Shown here piece by piece: positions 28,047 through 36,793 of a DNA stretch of 52,278 nucleotides (position 1 is the first letter of the stretch; each line of letters begins with the position of its first letter). The DNA is from Aquificaceae bacterium (GTDB lineage: Bacteria; Aquificota; Aquificia; Aquificales; Aquificaceae): the NCBI GenBank assembly GCA_025056375.1, contig JANWWH010000004.1, forward strand, positions 1 to 52,278. Reading direction: 5' to 3'. The notes under the pieces are model-generated. The model was given only the letters and a program-made list of their open reading frames with translations. It was not told the DNA's origin and did no database searches. Position numbers and translations under genes: made by a program.

Positions 28047-28730
28047 CTACATAAATTCCTCTACCAGAGAAGGAAAGGTAAGGCTAAGTTTATGGTCATC
28101 CTCCAGCTCTACAAAGGTTTTTACCCTTACATGGTTCGTAAAGAGCCTTGAGTGTTCTATGGGCACAGTCCTGTCTTGCAAGCCGTGAAAGACGTATATC
28201 TCCTGAGGAACCTCCTGAGGAAAGAGCACCTTACCCTCGGAGATAATCTCGTAGCCCTTAGCGCTTATGTCGGTAGCAAAGTCTCTGCTTATGGTAAGCT
28301 CTAAACCTGTTTCACATTCGGTAAACCTGAGCTCTTCCTTACCTTCGAGCCACCTTCTGCATTTTTCTTCCCCAACTTCCTGCAATATGAGAGACAGGGT
28401 TGAATAGGAAGGCGCAAGTAGAAAGACTTTAGTCACCTTCTCAGGTCTGTAGAACTTCAGGTAATTGAGGGAAACATAACCACCGTGAGAACTGCCGGAA
28501 AGCCAGATTTCCTTGAACTTTTGAGAGAAGCCCTTCAAAAGGGCATCGAGCACATCAAGAACCCTCGTGGTATTGGTGCTCTGGTATTCCATGTCCATGG
28601 CAAATAGGGAAAATCGCCCCTTCATAGACCTTTCCCTCAGAACAGAGATTTTGCTCCCTTTTACGTTGCTGGCAAAACCGTGAAGGTGGATTAAAATAAG
28701 CTCAGGGTTGGTGGGCTCATAGATGAACAT
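28047..28730 (-). CDS. Alpha/beta hydrolase (YqiA-like esterase)
   Basis: LILIHLHGFASNVKGSK, LSGSSHGGYVSLNYL (GxSxG), FHGLQDRTVP. Confidence 0.78.
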   Translation of the reverse strand: MFIYEPTNPELILIHLHGFASNVKGSKISVLRERSMKGRFSLFAMDMEYQSTNTTRVLDVLDALLKGFSQKFKEIWLSGSSHGGYVSLNYLKFYRPEKVTKVFLLAPSYSTLSLILQEVGEEKCRRWLEGKEELRFTECETGLELTISRDFATDISAKGYEIISEGKVLFPQEVPQEIYVFHGLQDRTVPIEHSRLFTNHVRVKTFVELEDDHKLSLTFPSLVEEFM

Positions 28731-29298
28731 AAGAGAAATTATAGGGGAACTGGAAACAAGGAGGAAGATGTTTCATCTTATTGCCCTACTCCTCTGGCTT
28801 TTGCCCCTCTACCTTTTTCCCCTCTGGCTCGTTTTCCTTCTCTTTACCTTAGTCCTGCTCCTTAACTTCCTGACGCTTTTGAAGGTCGGAAACCACAGGC
28901 TGAGTTTTTACTACCGGCTCGTCTACGGGTTGGAAAGGGAAAGGAACTACTCAAGACCGGGCATACAAGCCCTGTGGGCAAACCTCGGTATTTTTATGAG
29001 CCTTTTGCTTTTTGGGAGAGAGCCTGCCATGGTGGCGGTTGTGGTGCTTGCGGTGGGAGACGCCTTTGCCAGCATAGTAGGCATAAACTACGGCAGGAGA
29101 AGGATAGGAGACAGAAGTCTTGAGGGAACCTCCGCCTTCTTTCTTTCTACCTTTTTCGTGCTCTTACCCTTTCTTGGCTTCTGGAAGGCTTTCCTTGTGT
29201 GTTTTTTCTCTGCACTGGTGGAACTTGCACCTCTGAAACTTGACGATAACTTCACAGTGCCCCTAACCGCAGGGCTGTTATATCATCTACTAACATGA
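28723..29298 (+). CDS. Diacylglycerol/polyprenol kinase (SEC59/phytol kinase-like) family protein
   Basis: ELETRRKMFHL, VVLAVGDAFASIVGINYGRRRIGDRSLEGTSAFF. Confidence 0.85.
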   Translation: MNIREIIGELETRRKMFHLIALLLWLLPLYLFPLWLVFLLFTLVLLLNFLTLLKVGNHRLSFYYRLVYGLERERNYSRPGIQALWANLGIFMSLLLFGREPAMVAVVVLAVGDAFASIVGINYGRRRIGDRSLEGTSAFFLSTFFVLLPFLGFWKAFLVCFFSALVELAPLKLDDNFTVPLTAGLLYHLLT

Positions 29299-30179
29299 AG
29301 TTTCTGAGCGGTATGCCTTTATCTTCCTTTACAACCTTGAGGGTGGGTGGGGTTGCCAAGCACTTTTGCAAACCCGCAGATAGAGATGAGCTGAGACGGG
29401 CTATGTTCTTTGCTATGGAAAAGGGTCTTGAGCTATTCCCCCTTGGCAGGGGTGCCAACACCGTATTTGGAAACTTTGAGGGTCTTGTCCTTAACACGCG
29501 AAGGCTTAGAGGTATGAAGGTCAAAAGGATGGGAAAAGCCCTTCTCGTGGAAGCCACAGCTGGAGAAAACCTCTCGGAGATTGTAAAGCTCTCTTTAGAG
29601 GCAAACCTTGAGGGTTTTTACAAGCTTGCAGGCTTTCCTGCCACCGTTGGGGGTGCGGTGGCTATGAACGCGGGGGCTTTTGGCTACGAGGTAAGCAGGC
29701 ATTTAACGCATGTGGAGTTTATGGACTGGGAGGGCAGGCTACACAGGGTAAAAGCCTGCGAGCTTGAGTTTTCCTACAGGTCCTCACCTTTTCCTGAGCT
29801 GGGAATAGTTGTTTCTGCGGTTTTTGAGATACCTTTCTTTCGGGGTGATATTAGAGAAGACTATCGGGCTATAGTAAGTAAAAGGAAAAAGACCCAGCCT
29901 ATAAACTTGCCTACCAGCGGTTCTACCTTTAAAAACCCACCGGGAGACTACGCAGGAAGGCTTCTGGAAAGGGTAGGCATGAAGGGTTACAGGTTAGGTG
30001 GTGTAGCCTTTTCTGAGCTACACGCCAACTTTCTGGTGAACTTAGGAGGGGGCACCTACGGGCAGGTGGTTAAAATAATAGAGGAAGCTAAAAAAAGAGT
30101 TTATCAAGAATTCGGCATAAGTCTTGAGGAGGAGGTAAGACTGGTTGAGGGTAGCGGTGCTTATGGGTGGAAAATCTGA
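29295..30179 (+). CDS. murB: UDP-N-acetylenolpyruvoylglucosamine reductase
   Basis: PLGRGANTVFG, YKLAGFPATVGGAVAMNAGAFG, FSYRSSPF, SGSTFKNPPGDYAGRLLE. Confidence 0.95.
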   Translation: MKFLSGMPLSSFTTLRVGGVAKHFCKPADRDELRRAMFFAMEKGLELFPLGRGANTVFGNFEGLVLNTRRLRGMKVKRMGKALLVEATAGENLSEIVKLSLEANLEGFYKLAGFPATVGGAVAMNAGAFGYEVSRHLTHVEFMDWEGRLHRVKACELEFSYRSSPFPELGIVVSAVFEIPFFRGDIREDYRAIVSKRKKTQPINLPTSGSTFKNPPGDYAGRLLERVGMKGYRLGGVAFSELHANFLVNLGGGTYGQVVKIIEEAKKRVYQEFGISLEEEVRLVEGSGAYGWKI

Positions 30180-31017
30180 GGAGCGTGAGATATCTCTCAG
30201 GAGCGGGGAGGCGGTCTTGAGAGCGTTACTGAGCCTGGGACATGAGGCTGTAGCTTTGGACCTTACGGAGGACCTATGTCAGAGGCTTTTAGAGCTTAAG
30301 CCAGACAAAGTCTTTATAGCCCTTCATGGCACTTATGGAGAAGACGGTAGGGTTCAGGGGCTTTTGGACCTTCTCGGAATAGAATATGTGGGCTCTGGCG
30401 TCCTTGGCAGTAGTCTTGCCATGGACAAGGACCTTACCAAGAAGGTAGCTTCCTTTCATTGCATCCCCGTGCCGAGGTGGATGTGTTTGAGGTCTCCTAC
30501 GGAGGAGTTTGAGTGGAGCCTTTACCCTGCGGTAGTTAAACCTGCGGACCAAGGTTCAAGCGTAGGGCTATTTTTGGTAGAGGAAGAAAAAGACCTAAAG
30601 GAAGCGGTGGAGAGGTGCTTTAAAGTCAGCAAAAAGGTTATGGTGGAGGAATACATTAGGGGTAGAGATGTGACCGTGGGTATACTCAGAGATAGGGCTT
30701 TACCCCCCATAGAGATAAGACCTAAAAAGGGCATATACGACTACGAAAGCAAATACACGAGTGGGATGACCGATTACGTCTTTTTAGAGGAAGAGGGATT
30801 GGTTCAGAAGTTGCAAGAGCTTGCCCTTACCCTCCACAGAGCTCTTGAACTTAAAGACTTTTCAAGGGTGGACTTCCGCGTCTCGGGGGAAGATACCCCC
30901 TACCTCCTTGAGGTTAACACCATACCGGGTATGACAGAGCTGAGCCTCTTCCCAAAAGCCTGCAAGAGGGCAGGTATAGACTTCACAGAGATGGTAGAAA
31001 TCCTCCTATCTGGATGA
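30145..31017 (+). CDS. ddl: D-alanine-D-alanine ligase (TTG start)
   Basis: MRVAVLMGGKSEEREISLRSG, ALHGTYGEDGRVQG, VKPADQGSSVGL, EVNTIPGMT; GGAGGT 8 nt upstream of TTG. Confidence 0.95.
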   Translation: MRVAVLMGGKSEEREISLRSGEAVLRALLSLGHEAVALDLTEDLCQRLLELKPDKVFIALHGTYGEDGRVQGLLDLLGIEYVGSGVLGSSLAMDKDLTKKVASFHCIPVPRWMCLRSPTEEFEWSLYPAVVKPADQGSSVGLFLVEEEKDLKEAVERCFKVSKKVMVEEYIRGRDVTVGILRDRALPPIEIRPKKGIYDYESKYTSGMTDYVFLEEEGLVQKLQELALTLHRALELKDFSRVDFRVSGEDTPYLLEVNTIPGMTELSLFPKACKRAGIDFTEMVEILLSG

Positions 31018-31157
31018 ACCTTAACTTAGACTTTGACCTCACTCGTTTGAGATTTTTCCTACCAAAAGAGAGCCTCTCCTTTGCAGTAAGGCTAAACCGC
31101 AACCATAGGTTATCCAACCTTGACCTTACCCTTGGAGGGGCTTATATTACCTCATAA
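31014..31157 (+). other. 47-aa ORF coupled to ddl, possible gene remnant or small protein
   Basis: ATGA overlap with the ddl stop; MNLNLDFDLTRLRFFLPKESLSFAVRLNRNHRLSNLDLTLGGAYITS. Confidence 0.3.
31120..31148 (+). promoter_or_regulatory. Candidate sigma70 promoter upstream of the IorAB-like genes
   Basis: TTGACC (31120-31125), exact 17-nt spacer, TATATT (31143-31148). Confidence 0.5.
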
Positions 31158-31168
31158 GGGGTGTTGCC

Positions 31169-31258
31169 ATGAAAAGGGTCCTCATTATAGCCGATTGCGT
31201 CTTTGAAGCGCTAATTCAGGATGTGAACCCTGAGGACTTTAGACTTTTGAGGATTTAA
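31169..31258 (+). other. 29-aa leader-like ORF
   Basis: MKRVLIIADCVFEALIQDVNPEDFRLLRI after AAGGGGTG RBS-like sequence; followed directly by a hairpin and T-rich tract. Confidence 0.35.
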
Positions 31259-31289
31259 AGCGCAGATGTATGCTTGTGCGTTAATTTTT
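31259..31289 (+). terminator. Weak hairpin plus T-tract (possible attenuator)
   Basis: AGCGCA / TGCGTT 6-bp stem (one G-T pair), 12-nt loop, then AATTTTT. Confidence 0.35.
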
Positions 31290-31303
31290 GGAGGTGGGCT
31301 TCC

Positions 31304-31765
31304 ATGCTGAAGGACTTTTCTCTTAGGATAAACGGAAGAACCTACAAAGTCACTGCCTTCGAGGAGGAGCCCCTTCTTTGGGTGATAAGGGAGAGGCTCA
31401 GGCTAACAGGCACGAAGTTTGGATGTGGCATGGGCATTTGTGGTGCCTGCACCGTGCTTTTGGAGGGTAAGGCTGTAAGGTCCTGCCTCCTAACGGTTAG
31501 AGATGCGGTGGATAAGCCCATAGTAACCATTGAGGGTGTGCCCTCAAACCATCCATTGAAGAGGGCTTGGATAGAACATCAAGTTCCCCAGTGTGGCTAT
31601 TGTCAGCCCGGTCAACTGATGGAAGCCTACGCCCTTCTTCTTGAAAACCCAAGACCTACAAGACAGCAGATAATAGAAAGACTTTCTTCTCACCTCTGCA
31701 GATGTGGAACCTACGGCAGGATACTTATGGCGGTGGAAGCCGCCTCGCGAGGAGGAAAAACATGA
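31304..31765 (+). CDS. (2Fe-2S) subunit of a molybdenum hydroxylase (IorA-like)
   Basis: FGCGMGICGACTVLL, CGYCQPGQLMEAYALL, HLCRCGTYGRIL; GGAGGTG RBS. Confidence 0.9.
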   Translation: MLKDFSLRINGRTYKVTAFEEEPLLWVIRERLRLTGTKFGCGMGICGACTVLLEGKAVRSCLLTVRDAVDKPIVTIEGVPSNHPLKRAWIEHQVPQCGYCQPGQLMEAYALLLENPRPTRQQIIERLSSHLCRCGTYGRILMAVEAASRGGKT

Positions 31766-33858
31766 TAACGAGAAGAGAGCTCCTAAGGCTCGGTGGCTTT
31801 ACCCTTTCGGTGATGCTTATGCCAGAGGGTTACAAAATTTTGAAGGCTGGGGAAACTCCAAAAGGCTACGCACCCAACCTCTGGATAAACCTCTCAAGAG
31901 ACAACTATCTTACGGTCTTCGTCAACAAGTCGGAGATGGGTCAGGGGGTTTATACAGGTCTTCCTATGCTGGTGGCAGAAGAGCTGGACTTTCCCTGGGA
32001 AAGGGTTAGGGTGAGACCTGCACCCGCAGGAAGACCTTACGTGGACCCTAAGATGGGCATACAGCTCACGGGTGGAAGCACCAGCGTTAAGAACATGTAT
32101 GAAATACTTAGGCTCGCGGGTGCTTCCATGAGGGAGATGCTTCTATCCTCCGCCAGTAAGAAATTGAACCTGCCAAAGGAAAAGCTAAGGGCGGAGGGTG
32201 GCTATATATTGACAGGTGAGAGAAAGTATGCCTACGGGGAGTTTTCAGAGCTTGCAAGAAAGGAGCCTCTACCATCAAAACCCAGGCTAAAGGAAGAGAG
32301 AGAGTTTATCTACATAGGCAAATCGCCACCAAGATTGGATGTGCCAGAGAAGGTTGAAGGTAAAGCGGTCTTCGGTATCGATGCTTTTGAAGAGGGCATG
32401 CTCTACGCAGTGGTAGAAAGACCCCCTTACTTCGGCGCCAAGCCTATGAAGGTGGAAACAGGAGAAGCCAAAAAGGTGCCTGGTATAGTGGATGTGTTCA
32501 CCCTTTCCAGCGGGGTGGCGGTCTGCGGAGAATCCTTCTGGTCTTGTCAGAAAGGGAGAGAAAGGCTAAAGGTGGAGTGGAGTGAGAGCTTTGTGAAAGG
32601 TTGGGAGGATAAGGATTTTGAAAAATACTTCAGACAGAAGCTCAAAGAAAGAGGCGAAGTGGTAAGGGTGAAGGGAAGCCCTCAGAGTAGTTTTGAAAAG
32701 GCACCCTTTAAGGTAGAGGAAACTTACATACAGCCCTACCTTTACCATGCTACTATGGAGCCGATGTCCTGTCTTGCCTGGGTCAAGAAAGAAGAGTGCC
32801 TTGTCTACGCACCCACCCAGTCTCAGACCTGGGTTCTGGAGACTGCCAAAAGGATAAGCGGACTACCAGAAAGCAAGATAAGGGTAATCACCACCTATTT
32901 AGGTGGAGGCTTTGGGAGGAAAGCTAATGTGGAGTTTGTGGCGGAAGCTCTCGAGATATCAAAGAGGCTTGGAAAGCCAGTAAAACTCATATACACCAGA
33001 GAGGATGACCTAAAGTCAGGATACTTCAGACCTTACAGTGCTACCCTCATAAGGGCATCCGCAGACAGGGAAGGAAACATAAACTCTCTAAGCTTCAAGA
33101 TAGCAGTTCAGCCCCTTCTTGGCGGAAGGGCTTCTGTGGAAGGTGTAGAAAACATACCATACGCCATACCCAACCTCCATGTGGAAAGGGTAGATGTGGA
33201 GCTCCCAGTTAGCTTCTGGTTCTGGAGGTCTGTGGGTTCAACCCACAACGCCTTTAGCATAGAAAGGGTAATAGACAGGCTCGCCTACGAAGCCAAAAGG
33301 GACGCAGTGGACATTAGATTAAAACTTTTAAAGGACAACCCGGTTGCCTACAGAGTGGTGCAAACGGCCGCAGAAAAGGCAGGCTGGGGTAGTAGACCTA
33401 AAAGGGGTGAAGCCATGGGCATAGCTTACCACTTTTCCTTTGGAAGCCATGCCTGTCATGTGGCGGAGGTTTCTTTGGACAGGAAAAGTGGTAAAGTAAG
33501 GGTTCATAGGGTGGTGGCAGTTATGGATGTGGGGCCTCTGGTGGTGCACCCAGACCTTTTAGTGTCTCAGGTGGAGAGCGGTGTTATTATGGGTTTGAGC
33601 ATGGCTCTCAAAGAAGAGGTCAGGTTCAAAGGCGGTGGTGTGGAAAACACCAACTTCCACACCTATCCTCTTCTAACCATGTCTGAAGCCCCTCAAATAG
33701 AGGTGCATATTCTTACCTCAAATAGGCAGATGGGTGGTGTAGGTGAGCCAGGTCTTCCCCCAACCGCACCGGCGGTAGCCAACGCCTTGCTGTGGGGTTA
33801 TGGAATTAAGGTAAACAGGCTTCCAATGAGCCCGGAGTATATAAAGACGCTTACATGA
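31762..33858 (+). CDS. Molybdopterin-binding subunit of an aldehyde dehydrogenase/isoquinoline oxidoreductase-like enzyme (IorB-like), Tat signal
   Basis: MITRRELLRLGG twin-Arg; GQGVYTGLPMLVAEEL; TYLGGGFGRKANVEF; GGVGEPGLPPTAPAVANAL with catalytic Glu. Confidence 0.9.
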   Translation: MITRRELLRLGGFTLSVMLMPEGYKILKAGETPKGYAPNLWINLSRDNYLTVFVNKSEMGQGVYTGLPMLVAEELDFPWERVRVRPAPAGRPYVDPKMGIQLTGGSTSVKNMYEILRLAGASMREMLLSSASKKLNLPKEKLRAEGGYILTGERKYAYGEFSELARKEPLPSKPRLKEEREFIYIGKSPPRLDVPEKVEGKAVFGIDAFEEGMLYAVVERPPYFGAKPMKVETGEAKKVPGIVDVFTLSSGVAVCGESFWSCQKGRERLKVEWSESFVKGWEDKDFEKYFRQKLKERGEVVRVKGSPQSSFEKAPFKVEETYIQPYLYHATMEPMSCLAWVKKEECLVYAPTQSQTWVLETAKRISGLPESKIRVITTYLGGGFGRKANVEFVAEALEISKRLGKPVKLIYTREDDLKSGYFRPYSATLIRASADREGNINSLSFKIAVQPLLGGRASVEGVENIPYAIPNLHVERVDVELPVSFWFWRSVGSTHNAFSIERVIDRLAYEAKRDAVDIRLKLLKDNPVAYRVVQTAAEKAGWGSRPKRGEAMGIAYHFSFGSHACHVAEVSLDRKSGKVRVHRVVAVMDVGPLVVHPDLLVSQVESGVIMGLSMALKEEVRFKGGGVENTNFHTYPLLTMSEAPQIEVHILTSNRQMGGVGEPGLPPTAPAVANALLWGYGIKVNRLPMSPEYIKTLT

Positions 33859-33918
33859 AGGTGGAGCTGACTTAGTTAGCTGTCTCAAACTTGTGGAAAG
33901 AGAGGTTCTCTTATGTTG

Positions 33919-34293
33919 CTACGCCCTTCCCTCAAAGCCCTCCTCTTCTATACAGGCTGTAGAGGCTTCTTCAAGCCCTTCCATATACTCTATACCCCAC
34001 CGATGCATGGTTTCAAAGATGCCTTCCAGCCTCTTACCTATCTCCGTTAGTTCGTATTCCACCATAGGAGGAACTACTGGATATACAGTTCTCCTAATCA
34101 AGCCACAGGCTTCCAATTCTTTGAGCTGTTTTGAGAGCATCCTTTGGGTTATGCCCGGAATGGACTTCTGGAGCTGAGAGAACCTCTTTTTACCCTCCAT
34201 AAGGTTTTTGAGTATGTATAGCTTCCACTTTCCGCTCAGTATCTGTATGGCGAGCTCAGCCGGACAGGTCGGGCTGCTGTTTTTCAATTTCAT
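33919..34293 (-). CDS. HxlR-family transcriptional regulator
   Basis: CPAELAIQILSGKWKLYILKNLMEGKKRFSQLQKSIPGITQRMLSKQLKELE. Confidence 0.9.
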   Translation of the reverse strand: MKLKNSSPTCPAELAIQILSGKWKLYILKNLMEGKKRFSQLQKSIPGITQRMLSKQLKELEACGLIRRTVYPVVPPMVEYELTEIGKRLEGIFETMHRWGIEYMEGLEEASTACIEEEGFEGRA

Positions 34294-34313
34294 GGTTGAT
34301 AGTATATAACAAA

Positions 34314-34329
34314 CTTGACCCTTCTTGAC
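34314..34329. promoter_or_regulatory. Tandem CTTGAC direct repeats (10-bp spaced) in the HxlR/CDGSH divergent region
   Basis: CTTGACCCTTCTTGAC; the second repeat overlaps the -35 of the downstream promoter. Confidence 0.4.
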
Positions 34330-34353
34330 TTTTTCGCCTCCAAACCCTAAACT
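34325..34353 (+). promoter_or_regulatory. Candidate promoter of the CDGSH operon
   Basis: TTGACT, 17-nt spacer, TAAACT. Confidence 0.5.
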
Positions 34354-34382
34354 TTCTGAGAGAGGATTGAAGGAGGAGAAAA

Positions 34383-34583
34383 ATGGCAAGGCTCGTAAAA
34401 CTTGTAGAAAAGGCTCCCTACAAGCTGGAAGCAGGAGAGGAAACCTACTACCTTTGCCAGTGCGGGCTTTCCAAAAAGTTTCCCTTTTGTGATGGTTCTC
34501 ACAAAAGGACGAAGGACGAAGAAGGAGGGAAGCTATACCTATACGATGAAAACACGAGGATTGAGATAAAACTACAGGGGTGA
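34383..34583 (+). CDS. CDGSH iron-sulfur domain protein
   Basis: CQCGLSKKFPFCDGSHK. Confidence 0.93.
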   Translation: MARLVKLVEKAPYKLEAGEETYYLCQCGLSKKFPFCDGSHKRTKDEEGGKLYLYDENTRIEIKLQG

Positions 34584-34587
34584 AGCC

Positions 34588-34812
34588 ATGGAAAGGTTGA
34601 AGGAAGAAAGGCTTCAGGAATACATGAAAAGGCTTGAGAATCTCCGGGAAATCTTAAGGTCCTGCGAAAGCGAAGCGGAAGAGTGTCTTGCCCTTGCACC
34701 TACGGAAGCCTGCAGGAGTATGATGAGAGACCTCCTCCACAGCCTGAGGACGGGCGGTCAATCCGTAGTAGAATCTATAGAATACTGGCGATATCAGCTG
34801 GAGGAGGGCTAA
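34588..34812 (+). CDS. Hypothetical protein, helical, Cys-containing
   Basis: 74 aa MERLKEERLQEYMKRLENLREILRSCESEAEECLALAPTEACRSMM; in operon with the CDGSH gene. Confidence 0.65.
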   Translation: MERLKEERLQEYMKRLENLREILRSCESEAEECLALAPTEACRSMMRDLLHSLRTGGQSVVESIEYWRYQLEEG

Positions 34813-34813
34813 G

Positions 34814-35392
34814 GTGGTTACTGTCATATACGCCCATCCAAACCCTAAAAGTTTTAACCACTCCATAAAAGAAGAGGTCATAGGAGTTCTGAGGTCAAAG
34901 GGTAGGCACTATGAGTTAAGAGACCTCTACGCCCTAGGTTTTAATCCTGTGCTGTCCGCAAGGGACTTTGAAACTTTCCTTTCGGGTGGCGTCCCCGAAG
35001 ATGTTAAAAGGGAGCAGGAGATAATAAAGGCTTCAGAGCTCCTTCTTTTTATATACCCCATATGGTGGACGGGCATGCCTGCCATCCTCAAGGGCTACAT
35101 AGACAGGGTTTTTAGCTACGGCTTTGCCTACGAGGAAAAGGAAGGAGAGCTTGTAGGGCTTCTATCTGATAAGAGGGCGGTGGTCATAAATACGCTGGGT
35201 GCCTCCGCCCTTGACTACGGTCCCTCTGGTATGGAAGAGTGTTTGAGAAAGACTATGGATACGGGCATATTTAAGTTCTGCGGGATAGAGGTAGTGGAAC
35301 ACATATTCCTGTATGCGGTGCCTTATGTAGGAGAGGAAGAGAGGAAAAACATGCTCCATCAGGTCAAAAAATCTCTGGAGGAGGTCCTGTGA
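34814..35392 (+). CDS. NAD(P)H:quinone oxidoreductase family flavoprotein
   Basis: VIYAHPNPKSFNHSIKE, FIYPIWWTGMPAILKGYIDRVFSYGFAY. Confidence 0.88.
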   Translation: MVTVIYAHPNPKSFNHSIKEEVIGVLRSKGRHYELRDLYALGFNPVLSARDFETFLSGGVPEDVKREQEIIKASELLLFIYPIWWTGMPAILKGYIDRVFSYGFAYEEKEGELVGLLSDKRAVVINTLGASALDYGPSGMEECLRKTMDTGIFKFCGIEVVEHIFLYAVPYVGEEERKNMLHQVKKSLEEVL

Positions 35393-36009
35393 AAGAGTGT
35401 TTAAAACTTATAAAGGAGAGGCGTTCCATAACCTTCTTTGATCCCCATAAGGAGGTTCCAGAGGAGCTAATAAAAGAGATACTTGAAGTCTCCGCCACCG
35501 CACCCTCCGGCTACAACCTACAACCCTGGGAGGTGATAGTGGTAAGAGATAGGGAGAAAAAGAAAAGGCTCAAAGAGATATGCTACGGTCAGCAGAAGGT
35601 GGAAGATGCCAGCGCTAACATAGTGCTTTTGGCGAACACGAGGGCAGGCTTTGAGCATGTGGATAGGGTTCTCCAAAGCTGGGAAGAGCTGGGCTACATA
35701 AAGCCAGAGGCAAGAGAAAGCTTGAGGCTTCAGATAATCTCAGGTTGGCAGGACCCACAAAGGGCTTTTAGGAAGGCGGTAAGAGACACTGCCCTCTTTG
35801 GCATGACTATTATGATAACCGCAAGGGCATACGGACTTGAGACCCACCCCATGGAAGGCTACGATGAGCAAAAGCTCAAGGAGTTTCTGGGTGTAGAGGA
35901 GCACAAGGTAATTCCTATGATTATAGCCATTGGCTACAAGGACCCAACAAAAGAGCTCCTTCCGAGAGCTTATCGTTTTTCCTTTGAGGAGTTTGGAAAG
36001 TTTCTTTGA
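35389..36009 (+). CDS. Nitroreductase family protein
   Basis: KERRSITFFDP, SATAPSGYNLQPWEVIVV. Confidence 0.9.
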   Translation: MKECLKLIKERRSITFFDPHKEVPEELIKEILEVSATAPSGYNLQPWEVIVVRDREKKKRLKEICYGQQKVEDASANIVLLANTRAGFEHVDRVLQSWEELGYIKPEARESLRLQIISGWQDPQRAFRKAVRDTALFGMTIMITARAYGLETHPMEGYDEQKLKEFLGVEEHKVIPMIIAIGYKDPTKELLPRAYRFSFEEFGKFL

Positions 36010-36749
36010 TGGAAGGTTACCTTTTAGCCCTTGTGGCTTCCTTCCTCGCGGGTGGTATAAACTCTGTGGCTGGCGGTGGGACGCTTATAACCTTCCCTAC
36101 CCTTTTGTGGCTTGGGCTTGACCCAGTCGTGGCAAACATAACAAACACGGTTGCCCTTTGGACAGGCTCTCTTTTAGGTCTTTTTGGCTTCAAAGAGAGG
36201 ATAGCTCAGGTGAAGAGCCTTATTCTACCCTTTCTGGTAAGTTCCTCTCTGGGTGCAGTGTTTGGTGCTCTGATACTCATAAACACACCTTCTCAGACCT
36301 TCAGGTCTTTGGTGCCTTTCCTCATACTCTTTGCAGTTTCTATGCTTGCGGGGGGTGAGGTTATAAAGAAGCTTATCGCAAGGTTTACACCGGAGGATAA
36401 GAGCATTCCCCTCTTCCTCCAGTTTGTGACAGGTGTATACGGAAGCTATTTTGGCGCGGGTATCGGTATCATGATGCTGGCAAGTCTTACGCTTTCCGGT
36501 GTCCATAATATACATACCGCCAATGCCCTGAAAAACCTGCTGGGCTTTTCCATAAACCTGCTTGGGGCTCTGCTTTTTCTCCTGAGCGGTAAGGTTAGCT
36601 GGCTTCACGCGCTGTTTATGATGCCGGGGTTTGCCCTTGGTGGTTATGTAGGTGCGAGGCTCTCTCAAAGGTTCAAACCCGGCAAGGTCAGGCTTTTTGT
36701 GGTTCTCTGGGGACTTTCTATAAGCTTATACATGGCAATGGCAACATAG
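36009..36749 (+). CDS. Sulfite exporter TauE/SafE family permease
   Basis: FLAGGINSVAGGGTLITFPTLLWLGLDPVVANITNTVAL; ATG overlaps the upstream stop (TGATG). Confidence 0.88.
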   Translation: MEGYLLALVASFLAGGINSVAGGGTLITFPTLLWLGLDPVVANITNTVALWTGSLLGLFGFKERIAQVKSLILPFLVSSSLGAVFGALILINTPSQTFRSLVPFLILFAVSMLAGGEVIKKLIARFTPEDKSIPLFLQFVTGVYGSYFGAGIGIMMLASLTLSGVHNIHTANALKNLLGFSINLLGALLFLLSGKVSWLHALFMMPGFALGGYVGARLSQRFKPGKVRLFVVLWGLSISLYMAMAT

Positions 36750-36793
36750 CCAGCGCACTTAAGTAAGCCCCGCATGTTCTATAATAATAGTTG

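Noticed and set aside
27592-28188. 198-aa + strand ORF over iscU and the following promoter
   Set aside because: Antisense to the conserved IscU gene and runs through its upstream region.
28768-28770. Alternative start for the polyprenol-kinase-like gene behind AAGGAGG
   Set aside because: Would remove the conserved RRK residues of the RKxxH motif; kept as an alternative only.
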